11,736 nucleotides of DNA from assembly GCA_946410365.1 (NCBI GenBank), contig CAMKAA010000013.1, positions 1 through 11,736 on the forward strand. The letters are read 5' to 3'. The DNA is from an uncultured Lachnospiraceae bacterium. Lineage in GTDB: Bacteria; Bacillota_A; Clostridia; Lachnospirales; Lachnospiraceae. Made by a program: the position numbers and the translations under genes. A model generated the notes under the pieces. The model had not been told where the DNA came from, did not search any database, and saw only the letters and a program-made list of their open reading frames with translations. How positions within the stretch are numbered: position 1 is the first letter of the stretch; every line of letters starts with the position of its first letter. Below are positions 1-7,117 of the stretch, in pieces.

Positions 1-527
1 AGCGGAGGACGGAGGTTGGGATCGAAGGAGATCAGGCAGCCGGCTGCCTTCGCGATCTCAAGCGCCTTGAGCGTAGCCTTCTCAACTGTGTCGTGAGTCA
101 TGGAAAGAGTGCCAAGATGGAAGATCTTCGCGCTTTCGATCAGGTCGCGGTGTTTCTCAACTTCGTCAGCCGTGAGCATGACATCCGCGCCGGGATTTCT
201 GTAGAAGGAAAAGTCTCTGTCGCCATTGGGAAGCTTTTCCACAAATGCCAGGGTCGTATGGATCTCATCATCCATCTCAAGACCGCTCATGTCAATGCCC
301 TCTCCCTCAGTCTTGGACTTGAGGAGTCTTCCGAACATATCGTTTCCTACCTTGCCGATGAAAGCAGTCTTCTTTCCGGCTTTGTTGAGCATGGCAAGCA
401 CATTACAGGGAGCTCCGCCGGGATTTGCTTCAAACAGATTGTTGCCCTGTTCGCTCAGGCCGTTCTGTGTAAAGTCGATCAAAAGTTCTCCAAGCGCTGT
501 TACATCAATTTTCTTTTCAATGCTCAT
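1..527 (-). CDS. PfkB-family sugar kinase, probably fructokinase (N-terminal part; 3' end outside the window)
   Basis: The frame opens at an ATG (525-527 on the minus strand) and stays open to the left edge, giving about 175 residues of a protein that is usually 310-330. It starts MSIEKKIDVTALGELLIDFT. The N-terminal substrate-binding signature NPGGAPCNV lies near residues 35-43. GKVGNDMFGRLL is near 58-69, and FDPNLRPPL sits at the cut end, a stretch typical of bacterial fructokinases of the ribokinase/PfkB fold. Such enzymes phosphorylate a free sugar, here probably fructose, with ATP in the cytoplasm. The GAGD catalytic loop expected near residue 250 is beyond the window, so activity cannot be judged. 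A good ribosome site (AAAGGGTG, 536-543) lies 8 bases before the ATG. The 140-base gap from the DUF711 gene, with its own candidate promoter, suggests separate transcription. The PfkB family is confident; the exact sugar is an inference. Confidence 0.88.
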   Translation of the reverse strand, partial: MSIEKKIDVTALGELLIDFTQNGLSEQGNNLFEANPGGAPCNVLAMLNKAGKKTAFIGKVGNDMFGRLLKSKTEGEGIDMSGLEMDDEIHTTLAFVEKLPNGDRDFSFYRNPGADVMLTADEVEKHRDLIESAKIFHLGTLSMTHDTVEKATLKALEIAKAAGCLISFDPNLRPP

Positions 528-599
528 ATTTCTATCACCCTTTCCGATCAGTCAAAGCGAGCTTCTTAACACCGGCCCGCACAAATGCTTATCGTGATT

Positions 600-629
600 A
601 TTTTACAACATGCGCGGCTGTTTCGTCTA
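600..629 (-). promoter_or_regulatory. Candidate promoter for the PfkB sugar kinase
   Basis: On the minus strand a TAAAAT -10 box (600-605) is preceded, after an 18-base spacer, by TAGACG as a weak -35 (624-629). This would give a leader of about 65 bases before the kinase ATG at 527. The -35 match is poor, and a better TTGACG (635-640) is too far away at 29 bases. The -35 candidate lies inside one copy of the tandem repeat at 621-642, as an operator would. The call is tentative. Confidence 0.3.
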
Positions 630-642
630 CTTTTCGTCAACT
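621..642. repeat. Two tandem 11-base direct repeats upstream of the sugar kinase
   Basis: TTTCGTCTACT (621-631) is followed directly by TTTCGTCAACT (632-642), identical at 10 of 11 positions. The period is about one helical turn, so both copies would face the same side of the DNA. They overlap the candidate -35 of the sugar kinase promoter. This layout fits a tandem operator for a regulator, but no regulator gene is visible and chance cannot be excluded. Confidence 0.5.
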
Positions 643-667
643 TTTGCCAAAAATAATGCTTGTGCAG

Positions 668-2032
668 TTAATTCTTGAAACTGTGCACCGGAGCGGGGAT
701 CCTTCCTTTCCGATTTACAAATTCTTCGCAGCTGTAAGGGTTGACAGGCATGATCGGCGCGTATCCCAGAAGTCCTCCGAATTCAACTCTGTCACCGACT
801 CCCTTTCCGATCACGGGGATGAGGCGGACCGCAGTAGTCTTCTGGTTGATCATGCCAATGGCCATTTCATCAGCTATTATGCCGGCGATCGTCGTTTCTT
901 TCGTGTCACCGGGAACGGCGATCATATCAAGTCCGACAGAGCACACGCAGGTCATAGCCTCAAGTTTCTCCAGTGTCAGGCATCCCGCATTGACAGCGTT
1001 TATCATGCCCTGATCTTCACTCACCGGAATGAAGGCTCCGCTCAGGCCTCCCACATAAGAGGACGCCATGACTCCGCCTTTCTTTACCTGATCGTTCAAA
1101 AGTGCAAGGGCTGCTGTTGTACCGGGAGCCCCCGCGTACTCCAATCCCATTTCGCACAGAATGTCCGCGACGCTGTCCCCGATAGCAGGTGTAGGCGCCA
1201 GAGACAGATCTATAATGCCGAAAGGAACTCCCAGCCGTCTGGAAGCTTCTTTTGCCACAAGCTGCCCTACCCGGGTGACCTTGAAAGCAGTCTTCTTCAC
1301 GGTCTCGCAGAGCGTCTCGAAGTCTTTGCCGTGGACAGACTCCAGCGCTTTTTTGACCACTCCGGGTCCGCTGACGCCGATATTGAGGATCCTGTCCGCC
1401 TCGGTAATACCGTGGAAAGCGCCTGCCATAAATGGATTGTCGTCCGGAGCGTTGCAGAATACGACAAGCTTCGCGCATCCGATCGAGCCCCGGTCCGCAG
1501 TCTTTTCCGCAGTCCTTTTGATGATCTTTCCCATCAGGCGCACTGCATCCATGTCGATTCCTGTTTTTGTGGAACCCACGTTTACGGATGAGCACACAAG
1601 CTCCGTCTCAGACAGAGCAATAGGTATGGACTCAAGCAGAAGTTTGTCTGCCGGCGTCATGCCCTTGGATACCAGCGCGCTGTAACCGCCCAGAAAGTTT
1701 ACTCCCACATCATGTGCGGCCTGATCAAGAGTAAGCGCGATCTGCGCGAAGTCCTCAGGAGAGCGGCATGCACTGCCGCCGACCAGCGCGATCGGCGTCA
1801 CGGAGATCCTCTTGTTGACGATCGGGATCCCGTAATCTGTGGAGATCTCCTCTCCTACCTTTACGAGGTTTTCTGCGCTCTTATATATTTTGTCATAGAT
1901 CTTCTGCCGGAGGACCTGCAGGTCGGAATCGATGCAGTCAAGGAGACTGATTCCCATGGTGATCGTTCTTACATCGAGATTCTCCTTCTCGATCATTGCA
2001 TTGGTCTCGCTGACTTCAGAGATATTGATCAT
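668..2032 (-). CDS. DUF711/UPF0210 (PFL-like) family protein of unknown function
   Basis: This 454-residue protein has the usual length and sequence of the UPF0210/DUF711 family. Examples are [20 protein letters not shown], where a conserved acidic and polar patch follows a Cys, then [27 protein letters not shown], and a glycine-rich C-terminal end. The family is grouped by fold with pyruvate formate-lyase-like barrels, but no reaction is firmly established, so I assign none. Near the C-terminus DRV at residues 414-416 and GGLLGYA at 419-425 loosely recall a glycyl-radical loop. I see no canonical radical site and no activase gene nearby. There is no signal peptide or membrane segment, so it should be cytoplasmic. 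The ATG at 2030-2032 has AGGAGG (2037-2042) at a rather short 4-base spacing. It follows the ACT-domain gene by 66 bases, the gene pair seen in many Firmicutes, which suggests the two proteins work together. Confidence 0.9.
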   Translation of the reverse strand: MINISEVSETNAMIEKENLDVRTITMGISLLDCIDSDLQVLRQKIYDKIYKSAENLVKVGEEISTDYGIPIVNKRISVTPIALVGGSACRSPEDFAQIALTLDQAAHDVGVNFLGGYSALVSKGMTPADKLLLESIPIALSETELVCSSVNVGSTKTGIDMDAVRLMGKIIKRTAEKTADRGSIGCAKLVVFCNAPDDNPFMAGAFHGITEADRILNIGVSGPGVVKKALESVHGKDFETLCETVKKTAFKVTRVGQLVAKEASRRLGVPFGIIDLSLAPTPAIGDSVADILCEMGLEYAGAPGTTAALALLNDQVKKGGVMASSYVGGLSGAFIPVSEDQGMINAVNAGCLTLEKLEAMTCVCSVGLDMIAVPGDTKETTIAGIIADEMAIGMINQKTTAVRLIPVIGKGVGDRVEFGGLLGYAPIMPVNPYSCEEFVNRKGRIPAPVHSFKN

Positions 2033-2098
2033 ATAGCCTCCTGTCGTTTAGAAAGCGGAATTTAAGTCTGTAACCGTACCGCAAATACACTCTCTGTA

Positions 2099-2374
2099 TC
2101 AGATCCTGTGCATCAGATCAAAGATCTCTTCCTTCTGGCACTTGATCTGGACGCCGATCTTCTCTCTTCCGAGGACGGCCAGTTCATCCGCGATCTGCCC
2201 GAAAGGCTTTTCCAGAGTCGTCACATCGACGACCATCATCATATTGAAATATCCCTGTACGATCGTCTGGGAGATGTCGAGGATATTGATCCTGTTTTCC
2301 GCCAGATAAGTACATACACCGGCAATGATGCCGATCGTATCTTTGCCTACCACCGTGATGATCGCTCTCTGCAT
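2099..2374 (-). CDS. ACT domain-containing protein (UPF0237 family)
   Basis: This is a 91-residue protein made of a single ACT domain, beginning MQRAIITVVGKDTIGIIAGV and continuing YLAENRINILDISQTI, with the beta-alpha-beta-beta-alpha-beta pattern. ACT domains are small-molecule sensors, often of amino acids, that act as dimers. The Val-Gly-Lys-Asp-Thr-Ile-Gly-Ile turn at residues 8-15 is where such ligands usually bind. The ATG at 2372-2374 was chosen because GGAGG (2380-2384) lies 5 bases upstream; an upstream TTG at 2384-2386 overlaps that site and is unlikely. It lies 54 bases after the metallo-hydrolase gene and 66 before the DUF711 gene. The pairing with DUF711 is a recurrent arrangement in Firmicutes, so it is plausibly the regulatory or sensing partner. 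The ligand is unknown. It is predicted to be cytoplasmic and to lack any catalytic domain. Confidence 0.9.
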   Translation of the reverse strand: MQRAIITVVGKDTIGIIAGVCTYLAENRINILDISQTIVQGYFNMMMVVDVTTLEKPFGQIADELAVLGREKIGVQIKCQKEEIFDLMHRI

Positions 2375-2428
2375 TGTAACCTCCAAAATGTTGCGCTGTT
2401 TACTGATCGATGATGCTTTGTTTTTATG

Positions 2429-3226
2429 TCAGATCTCCACCAGACAGGACGGTCTCTTTCTGTCCGCCACATATATGGGAAGATCCTCCGGACTGTAATC
2501 GGCCTCCGAACTCATGATCTCCACTCTGACAGTCTCAAAGGCAAGTTCCGGGAAATTGTTCTCCTGGCTCAGGTGTCCCAGAAAGATTCCCTTCAGGTGG
2601 TCATTGAGCACCCTGCTCAGGAGCCGGCCGCTCGTGACATTGGACAAATGTCCCTTGTCTCCCAATATCCTGCGCTTGAGCATATAGGGGTATCTCCCCA
2701 CCTGAAGCATGTTCACATCATGGTTGGATTCTATCAGGAGCACATCGGAGTTTTTAAGGCATTCCACGGTGTAATCCGTAAAGCACCCCAGATCCGTGCA
2801 CACGCAGGCTTTCTTTTTCCCGTAATAGATCCTGTAGCCCACCGGATCAGCCGCGTCGTGGGAGATCCTCATCGGATCGATCTGCATATCCTTGACGGTT
2901 ATCTTCTCATCAGGACGGATCGGAACGAAGCGCTCCGGATCTATGTCTTTAAATTTCTCCATTCTTCTTATGGCTTCGATCGTTCCCCGGGTCGCATAAA
3001 TGGGCATCTGCGACTTTTTCGCGATCATTGGCAGACCGCTGATGTGATCCGTATGCTCATGGGTGATGAAAATGCCGTCAATATCCCGAAGTTCGAGATC
3101 AAGGTCCTTCAGTGCTTCCACCGTTCTTTTCCTGCTGATCCCCGTGTCCAGCAGAAGATGCGTCGTATCAGACCCCACATATATGCAATTGCCGCTGCTG
3201 CCGCTCGCAATACTTTCAAATCTCAT
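2429..3226 (-). CDS. MBL-fold metallo-hydrolase, YycJ/WalJ-like
   Basis: This 265-residue protein opens with MRFESIASGSSGNCIYVG, the characteristic start of the YycJ/WalJ family. The metal-binding signature THEHTDH is at residues 55-61. Further candidate ligands lie in ISHDAADPVGY, CVCTDLGCF, IESNHDVNML and LGHLSQEN, so the two-metal site looks complete. Family members in Bacillus are encoded beside the WalRK two-component genes and have been linked to coordination of division and replication. A 5'-to-3' exonuclease activity has also been reported for a Bacillus homologue. Here walRK is absent and the gene sits behind polA and coaE, which favours a DNA-metabolism role. The start has no strong ribosome site. 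Translation may be coupled to coaE, which ends 30 bases upstream. A 7-codon out-of-frame reading frame (3216-3239) overlaps this start. Confidence 0.88.
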   Translation of the reverse strand: MRFESIASGSSGNCIYVGSDTTHLLLDTGISRKRTVEALKDLDLELRDIDGIFITHEHTDHISGLPMIAKKSQMPIYATRGTIEAIRRMEKFKDIDPERFVPIRPDEKITVKDMQIDPMRISHDAADPVGYRIYYGKKKACVCTDLGCFTDYTVECLKNSDVLLIESNHDVNMLQVGRYPYMLKRRILGDKGHLSNVTSGRLLSRVLNDHLKGIFLGHLSQENNFPELAFETVRVEIMSSEADYSPEDLPIYVADRKRPSCLVEI

Positions 3227-3256
3227 GTCTTTTGTTCATACCTGTTTTCCTGTTTA

Positions 3257-3928
3257 TTATAAGTCCTCCGGCGGAATCGCTTCCGTCCCGAATTTCTCCC
3301 GAAGACGCGCGACAGCCTCGTCCACCTGGGAAGCTGCTCCGCCCGGTCCGTCAAACTCGTGCGTGTTGTCGATCACAGTGTCGCAGTGAGTCCGAAAGAC
3401 CTCCTCGGATACCTGCCTCATCATGATGGAGCGGATCTTCTCATCGGAATATCCCCTGGACGCTTTAAGCCTGCTGCTCCTGACACTCTCCTCACAGTAA
3501 ATGTACCACATGGAGTCAAGTATCCTGTCATATCCGTTTTCGATTAGAAGCGCGGATTCCAGGATAAAGAATTCCCTCTCTCCGCTTTCTTTCTCCCGAG
3601 CGATCTCCTCATGAATATAATTGTTTACAGCCGGATGCACAAGTTCATTGATCTTTGTAAGCAGCAGAGGATCCGAAAAGATCCTCCTCGCCATCTCCTG
3701 TTTATCGATCTCGCCGTTCTCAAGAAGAAGGTTCCCGTATCCGCTGCTGCCTGAAGCCTTTTCCTCCAACAGCTTCACAAGAGGTTCGTAGAGTATTCCT
3801 CCCGGAGCCTCCAGCTCCTTGGCTGCATTGTCAGACATCAGGATCCTGCAGTTGTAGTTGTTGTCAAGATATCGGAGGATCTCGCTCTTTCCTGCTCCGA
3901 CTCCTCCTGTTACTCCGATCGTGATCAT
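3257..3928 (-). CDS. coaE: Dephospho-CoA kinase
   Basis: CoaE phosphorylates the 3'-hydroxyl of the ribose in dephospho-CoA with ATP, the last step of coenzyme A synthesis. The protein is 223 residues, close to the family norm of about 200. The Walker A loop GGVGAGKS is at residues 8-15 after the initial beta strand MITIGVT. SDNAAKEL near residues 32-39 matches the conserved Asp-containing region that contacts substrate. LLTKINELVHPAV is the conserved Leu/His-Pro stretch, and the lid region SRGYSDEKIRSIMMRQ contains the expected Arg and Gln. The C-terminal tail to DTVIDNTHEF is also typical. The gene lies 23 bases after the polA stop with only a weak GAGAG ribosome site, so translational coupling with polA is likely. 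A polA-coaE neighbourhood is common in Firmicutes, often with mutM between them; mutM is missing here. Confidence 0.95.
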   Translation of the reverse strand: MITIGVTGGVGAGKSEILRYLDNNYNCRILMSDNAAKELEAPGGILYEPLVKLLEEKASGSSGYGNLLLENGEIDKQEMARRIFSDPLLLTKINELVHPAVNNYIHEEIAREKESGEREFFILESALLIENGYDRILDSMWYIYCEESVRSSRLKASRGYSDEKIRSIMMRQVSEEVFRTHCDTVIDNTHEFDGPGGAASQVDEAVARLREKFGTEAIPPEDL

Positions 3929-3951
3929 TGATGCTTTACTCTCTGTTTATA

Positions 3952-6732
3952 TTATTTGGCCATGTACCAGTCTTTGCCGCTGTGTACATCGGTTTCCAGT
4001 TCCACTTCCAGATCAGCCGCGCCCGCCATTTCGGTGCCGAGCAGTTCCATGACCCGGGCTTCCTCCTCCGGGACTGTTTCGATCAGCAGCTCGTCGTGGA
4101 TCTGCAGGATGAGCCTGGATCTGAGGTTTTCTCTGTGAAGGGCTTCCCAGACCCTGATCATCGCTATTTTGATAATATCTGCTGCCGTTCCCTGAATAGG
4201 TGAATTCATTGCCACCCGTTCGCCAAAAGAGCGCTGCATGAAATTGCTGCTCTTAAGTTCCGGAACAGGTCTTCTGCGGCCATACATTGTCTCCGCGTAT
4301 CCGTTCTTCTTCGCATCGGCAACAAGCCTGTCAAGAAAATCCTTGATCCCGGGATATGTTTTGAAATATGCCTCTATATACTCCGCCGCCTCTTTCCTGG
4401 AGATACTTAGTCCCTGACTTAGGCCGAAGGAACTAATTCCGTATACAATGCCGAAATTAACAGCCTTCGCATTTCTCCTCTGCAGCGGTGTGACTTCCTC
4501 AAAGGGAGTGTGGAATACCTTGGAAGCAGTGATCCTGTGGATATCCTCATTTTCCTTGTAGGCATCGATCAGTTCTCTGTCACCGCTCATATGCGCGAGG
4601 ATCCTCAGTTCGATCTGGGAGTAGTCCGCATCAGCGAACAGCATTCCATCCGCGGGAATGAATGCCTTACGGATCTTCTTGCCCATCTCCGTCTTCATGG
4701 GAATGTTCTGAAGATTGGGATCTGTCGAGCTGATCCTTCCCGTCGCTGTTATCGTCTGATTAAAGCTTGTGTGGATCCTGCCGTCCTTTGCCACGTAGGC
4801 CGCAAGGCCGTCAGCATAGGTCGATTTGAGTTTGGTAACCGCCCTGTACTGCAGTATATCGTCTACGACAGGATAATCGGGGGCAAGCTTCTCGAGGACT
4901 CCCGCAGCTGTGGAATAACCCGTTTTTGTCTTCTTGCCGCCGGGCATTCCCATCTTCTCAAAGAGAATAACACCGAGCTGTTTGGGGGAAGCGATATTAA
5001 ACTCCTCCCCGCAGGCTTTATAGATCCTCTCTGCCAGTTCGTCAGCCTGTTTGCCGAGCTGCGCGCTGTAGTCCCTGAGGGCCTCGGGCCTGATCCTTAT
5101 TCCGATCCTCTCCATGTCGTGAAGAATAAAACATAAAGGTCTCTCGATCTGCCTGTAAAGACTGATCATTCCCTCTTCTCTGAGCCGATCCTCCACAGGG
5201 CCCGCAGCTCTGCTCAGTACCGATGCCATGCCGCAGGCGTACCCGATAAGATCTTCTCTCTGTTCCTTAAGAGCCTGCTTCTTCGTTTTTTTGTCGAAGA
5301 TCTGCTTCCATGTGGGATATGACTCCTCGAGATACTCGGAAGCGGTCATTTCAGGCTGATAATCGCTCTGGAGAGGGTTTACAAGATAGCACTCTGTCAG
5401 AAGATCCGCAAATCCCCCGAGCTTTATTCCGTCCCTGAAATCCTGGCTGCTGTCGATCCCCCAGATCGGAAACTGGTTCTTAAGTCCGAAGACACAAATG
5501 CTGACCGGCTCGGGACTGACATCATCCGCTGTTTCTTTTCCACAGGCTTCAAAGGCCTTTGCGCGGAGTTTGCTGAAAATTTCGAGAAGATCCGTCTCCG
5601 ACAGGGCATCTGCACCGTCAGATCCAGACGCATCCAGAAAGACCGCCCTTTTCCCGATACACAAAGCGGCAGCGCTGAAAAGTTCCTCTCTCTCTTCGCC
5701 ATACTTCACGGGGTCCATCACAGGATAAATGCCCAGATAGCAAGGGGATGCGGAATCCGCCTTTTCCATCTCCCTGAGTATGCTGCCAAGATAGTCCTGT
5801 GCCTCGGATTTCTTTGTGATCACTTTGGAAGTGAGCTCCTCACGGCTTCCGGTCGCCGCATCCGCGTCGAATCTGGGAAGCAGGGCTCTGAAATTAAGCT
5901 CCGTGAAGAGATGAAATGCCTCCGGGGTATAGAGATTTCCGATTCTGGCATCTTCCCAGTCCGTCTCTATGTCGCAGTCGGTCTTAATCGTCACTAAATA
6001 AAGGCTCAGTCTGGCAAGGTCTTCATTCTCGGCAAGGTTTTTTCTAAGGGCAGGTTTTTTGATCTCGTCCAAATGAGCATAGACACCGTCCACGCTGCCG
6101 TAGTCCACGATCAGCTGTGTCGCTGTCTTCTCGCCGACTTTGGGAACGCCGGGCACATTGTCGGAACTGTCGCCCATGAGCGCCTTGACATGGATGAATC
6201 CGTCAGGTGTAACCTGATATCTCTCAAGGACATCGGCGGCATAATAGTTCTCTATGACCGTCTGCCCCTGTCTGGTCTTAGGGATCCTTATACACGTGTG
6301 CTCCGTGGCGATCTGCAGAAGATCCCTGTCTCCCGACAAAAGCGAGACTTCCATTCCCTCTGCTTCACCGCGCCTTGCCAGGGTACCGAGAATATCATCC
6401 GCTTCAAGACCTGCCTGCTCGCGGATCTGAATTCCCATGGCCTTCAGCACTTTTTTGATCAGCGGGACCTGTTCACGAAGTTCTTCGGGCATAGGTTTGC
6501 GGGTTCCCTTGTATTCCTTGTATATCTCATGGCGGAAAGTGGGCGCATGCACATCAAATGCCACCGTCAGAAAATCCGCCTTCTCCTCGTCGAGGATCTT
6601 AAAGAGTATGTTCAGAAAGCCGAAAACAGCCCCGGTGTGCAGACCCGCTGCATTGGTCAGATCCGGCATGCCGTAAAATGCTCTGTTGAGAATACTGTGC
6701 CCGTCCACGAGCACAAGCTTTTTGCTGTCCAT
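3952..6732 (-). CDS. polA: DNA polymerase I
   Basis: This 926-residue enzyme fills gaps and removes RNA primers during replication and repair. Residues 1 to about 290 form the 5' nuclease. Acidic metal ligands are visible at D10, D60, E110, D112, D113, D135, D137, D188 and D191, with the helix-hairpin-helix PGVPKVGEKTA. Residues from about 310 to 540 occupy the place of the 3'-5' exonuclease. The DxE motif is not recognisable there (YLGIYPV lies where it should be), so proofreading is probably lost, as in Bacillus-type enzymes. The polymerase domain is complete: motif A DADYSQIE with catalytic D703, O-helix K756, F760 and Y764, and motif C QIHDE with D880. Phe at 760 fits normal discrimination against dideoxynucleotides. 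The ATG at 6730-6732 has AAAGGA 10 bases upstream, and a 6-bp hairpin (6750-6766) lies just before it. The preceding gene stops 36 bases upstream. Confidence 0.97.
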   Translation of the reverse strand: MDSKKLVLVDGHSILNRAFYGMPDLTNAAGLHTGAVFGFLNILFKILDEEKADFLTVAFDVHAPTFRHEIYKEYKGTRKPMPEELREQVPLIKKVLKAMGIQIREQAGLEADDILGTLARRGEAEGMEVSLLSGDRDLLQIATEHTCIRIPKTRQGQTVIENYYAADVLERYQVTPDGFIHVKALMGDSSDNVPGVPKVGEKTATQLIVDYGSVDGVYAHLDEIKKPALRKNLAENEDLARLSLYLVTIKTDCDIETDWEDARIGNLYTPEAFHLFTELNFRALLPRFDADAATGSREELTSKVITKKSEAQDYLGSILREMEKADSASPCYLGIYPVMDPVKYGEEREELFSAAALCIGKRAVFLDASGSDGADALSETDLLEIFSKLRAKAFEACGKETADDVSPEPVSICVFGLKNQFPIWGIDSSQDFRDGIKLGGFADLLTECYLVNPLQSDYQPEMTASEYLEESYPTWKQIFDKKTKKQALKEQREDLIGYACGMASVLSRAAGPVEDRLREEGMISLYRQIERPLCFILHDMERIGIRIRPEALRDYSAQLGKQADELAERIYKACGEEFNIASPKQLGVILFEKMGMPGGKKTKTGYSTAAGVLEKLAPDYPVVDDILQYRAVTKLKSTYADGLAAYVAKDGRIHTSFNQTITATGRISSTDPNLQNIPMKTEMGKKIRKAFIPADGMLFADADYSQIELRILAHMSGDRELIDAYKENEDIHRITASKVFHTPFEEVTPLQRRNAKAVNFGIVYGISSFGLSQGLSISRKEAAEYIEAYFKTYPGIKDFLDRLVADAKKNGYAETMYGRRRPVPELKSSNFMQRSFGERVAMNSPIQGTAADIIKIAMIRVWEALHRENLRSRLILQIHDELLIETVPEEEARVMELLGTEMAGAADLEVELETDVHSGKDWYMAK

Positions 6733-6749
6733 CAGGTTATTTTCCTTTC

Positions 6750-6766
6750 GCTGCAGCCCATGCAGC
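6750..6766 (-). other. Small intercistronic hairpin before polA
   Basis: GCTGCA and TGCAGC form a perfect 6-bp stem with a 5-base loop between the anti-sigma-like gene stop (6769) and the polA ribosome site. There is no T-run, so it is not a terminator. It could influence mRNA processing or translation of polA, but a role is speculative. Confidence 0.35.
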
Positions 6767-6768
6767 TC

Positions 6769-7095
6769 CTATTGATAAAAAAGCACCACAAACAGGACGA
6801 TGACAAAAGCCGCCGTCGTTATGATCTCCGAGGCGATCGCTGTCATTTTGATCCCTTGTCTTGAGCTGAGCCGCTTTCTCTGAAGTTCCATAAGATCTGC
6901 CAGATCCTTGTCAACATCAAAAGTCGCTCCCGCTTCAAGCCTTTCCAGTCCCTCATAGATCAGATACTGGATCCTCAGTTCATCTCTGCAGTTCTCGCAC
7001 TCTTCTATGTGCGTAAGAAACTCTGAGAGTTTCATCTCGTCCAGCCTGTCGTGAAGAAAATCCTGGATCAGGCCGTTAAACTCTTTACAATCCAT
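6769..7095 (-). CDS. Small zf-HC2 (anti-sigma-type) single-pass membrane protein
   Basis: The protein is 108 residues from the ATG at 7093-7095. Its N-terminal half carries the zinc-binding pattern of the anti-sigma/zf-HC2 fold, with C3 followed by H29, C33 and C36 in THIEECENC. A charged linker (residues 40-82) leads to one hydrophobic helix at about 84-107, which ends the protein with almost nothing outside the membrane. This gives a cytoplasmic zinc domain tethered to the membrane. Classic relatives bind and hold ECF sigma factors, but no sigma factor gene is in the window, so the partner is unknown. A GGGGAG site lies 11 bases before the chosen ATG. A longer TTG-started version (to 7140) would overlap cdd and is less likely. 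It sits 22 bases after cdd and 36 before polA, apparently in one operon. Fold confidence is good; function is open. Confidence 0.82.
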   Translation of the reverse strand: MDCKEFNGLIQDFLHDRLDEMKLSEFLTHIEECENCRDELRIQYLIYEGLERLEAGATFDVDKDLADLMELQRKRLSSRQGIKMTAIASEIITTAAFVIVLFVVLFYQ

Positions 7096-7117
7096 AAATG
7101 TATCAGCTCCCCTCTCT

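Larger units (their letters stand above)
579..665. repeat. Imperfect long inverted repeat between the DUF711 and kinase genes
   Basis: ATTATTTT (597-604) is perfectly complementary to AAAATAAT (650-657). Outside these, GCACAA (579-584) pairs with TTGTGC (660-665), with a 12-base bulge on one side and 2 bases on the other. The tandem repeat and candidate promoter sit in the loop. It is not a typical intrinsic terminator, since the loop is about 45 bases and the stem is AT-rich. It could be a weak end-of-operon structure or an extended regulatory site, or it could be fortuitous. Confidence 0.3.

Noticed and set aside
644..1591. A 315-codon plus-strand frame antisense to the DUF711 gene
   Set aside because: It lies wholly opposite a gene with clear family motifs, its translation has no recognisable domain and is rich in His, Arg and Ser, and it has no ribosome site. 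Codon bias of the real gene explains it.
2033..2098. Possible promoter or terminator between the ACT and DUF711 genes
   Set aside because: I found no convincing -35/-10 pair and no stem followed by a T-run.
2426..3262. A 278-codon plus-strand frame antisense to the YycJ-like gene
   Set aside because: It mirrors a convincing metallo-hydrolase and its translation shows no family motif.
6073..6864. A 263-codon plus-strand frame across the polA start and the anti-sigma-like gene end
   Set aside because: It is antisense to two supported genes, and its composition is typical of shadow frames.
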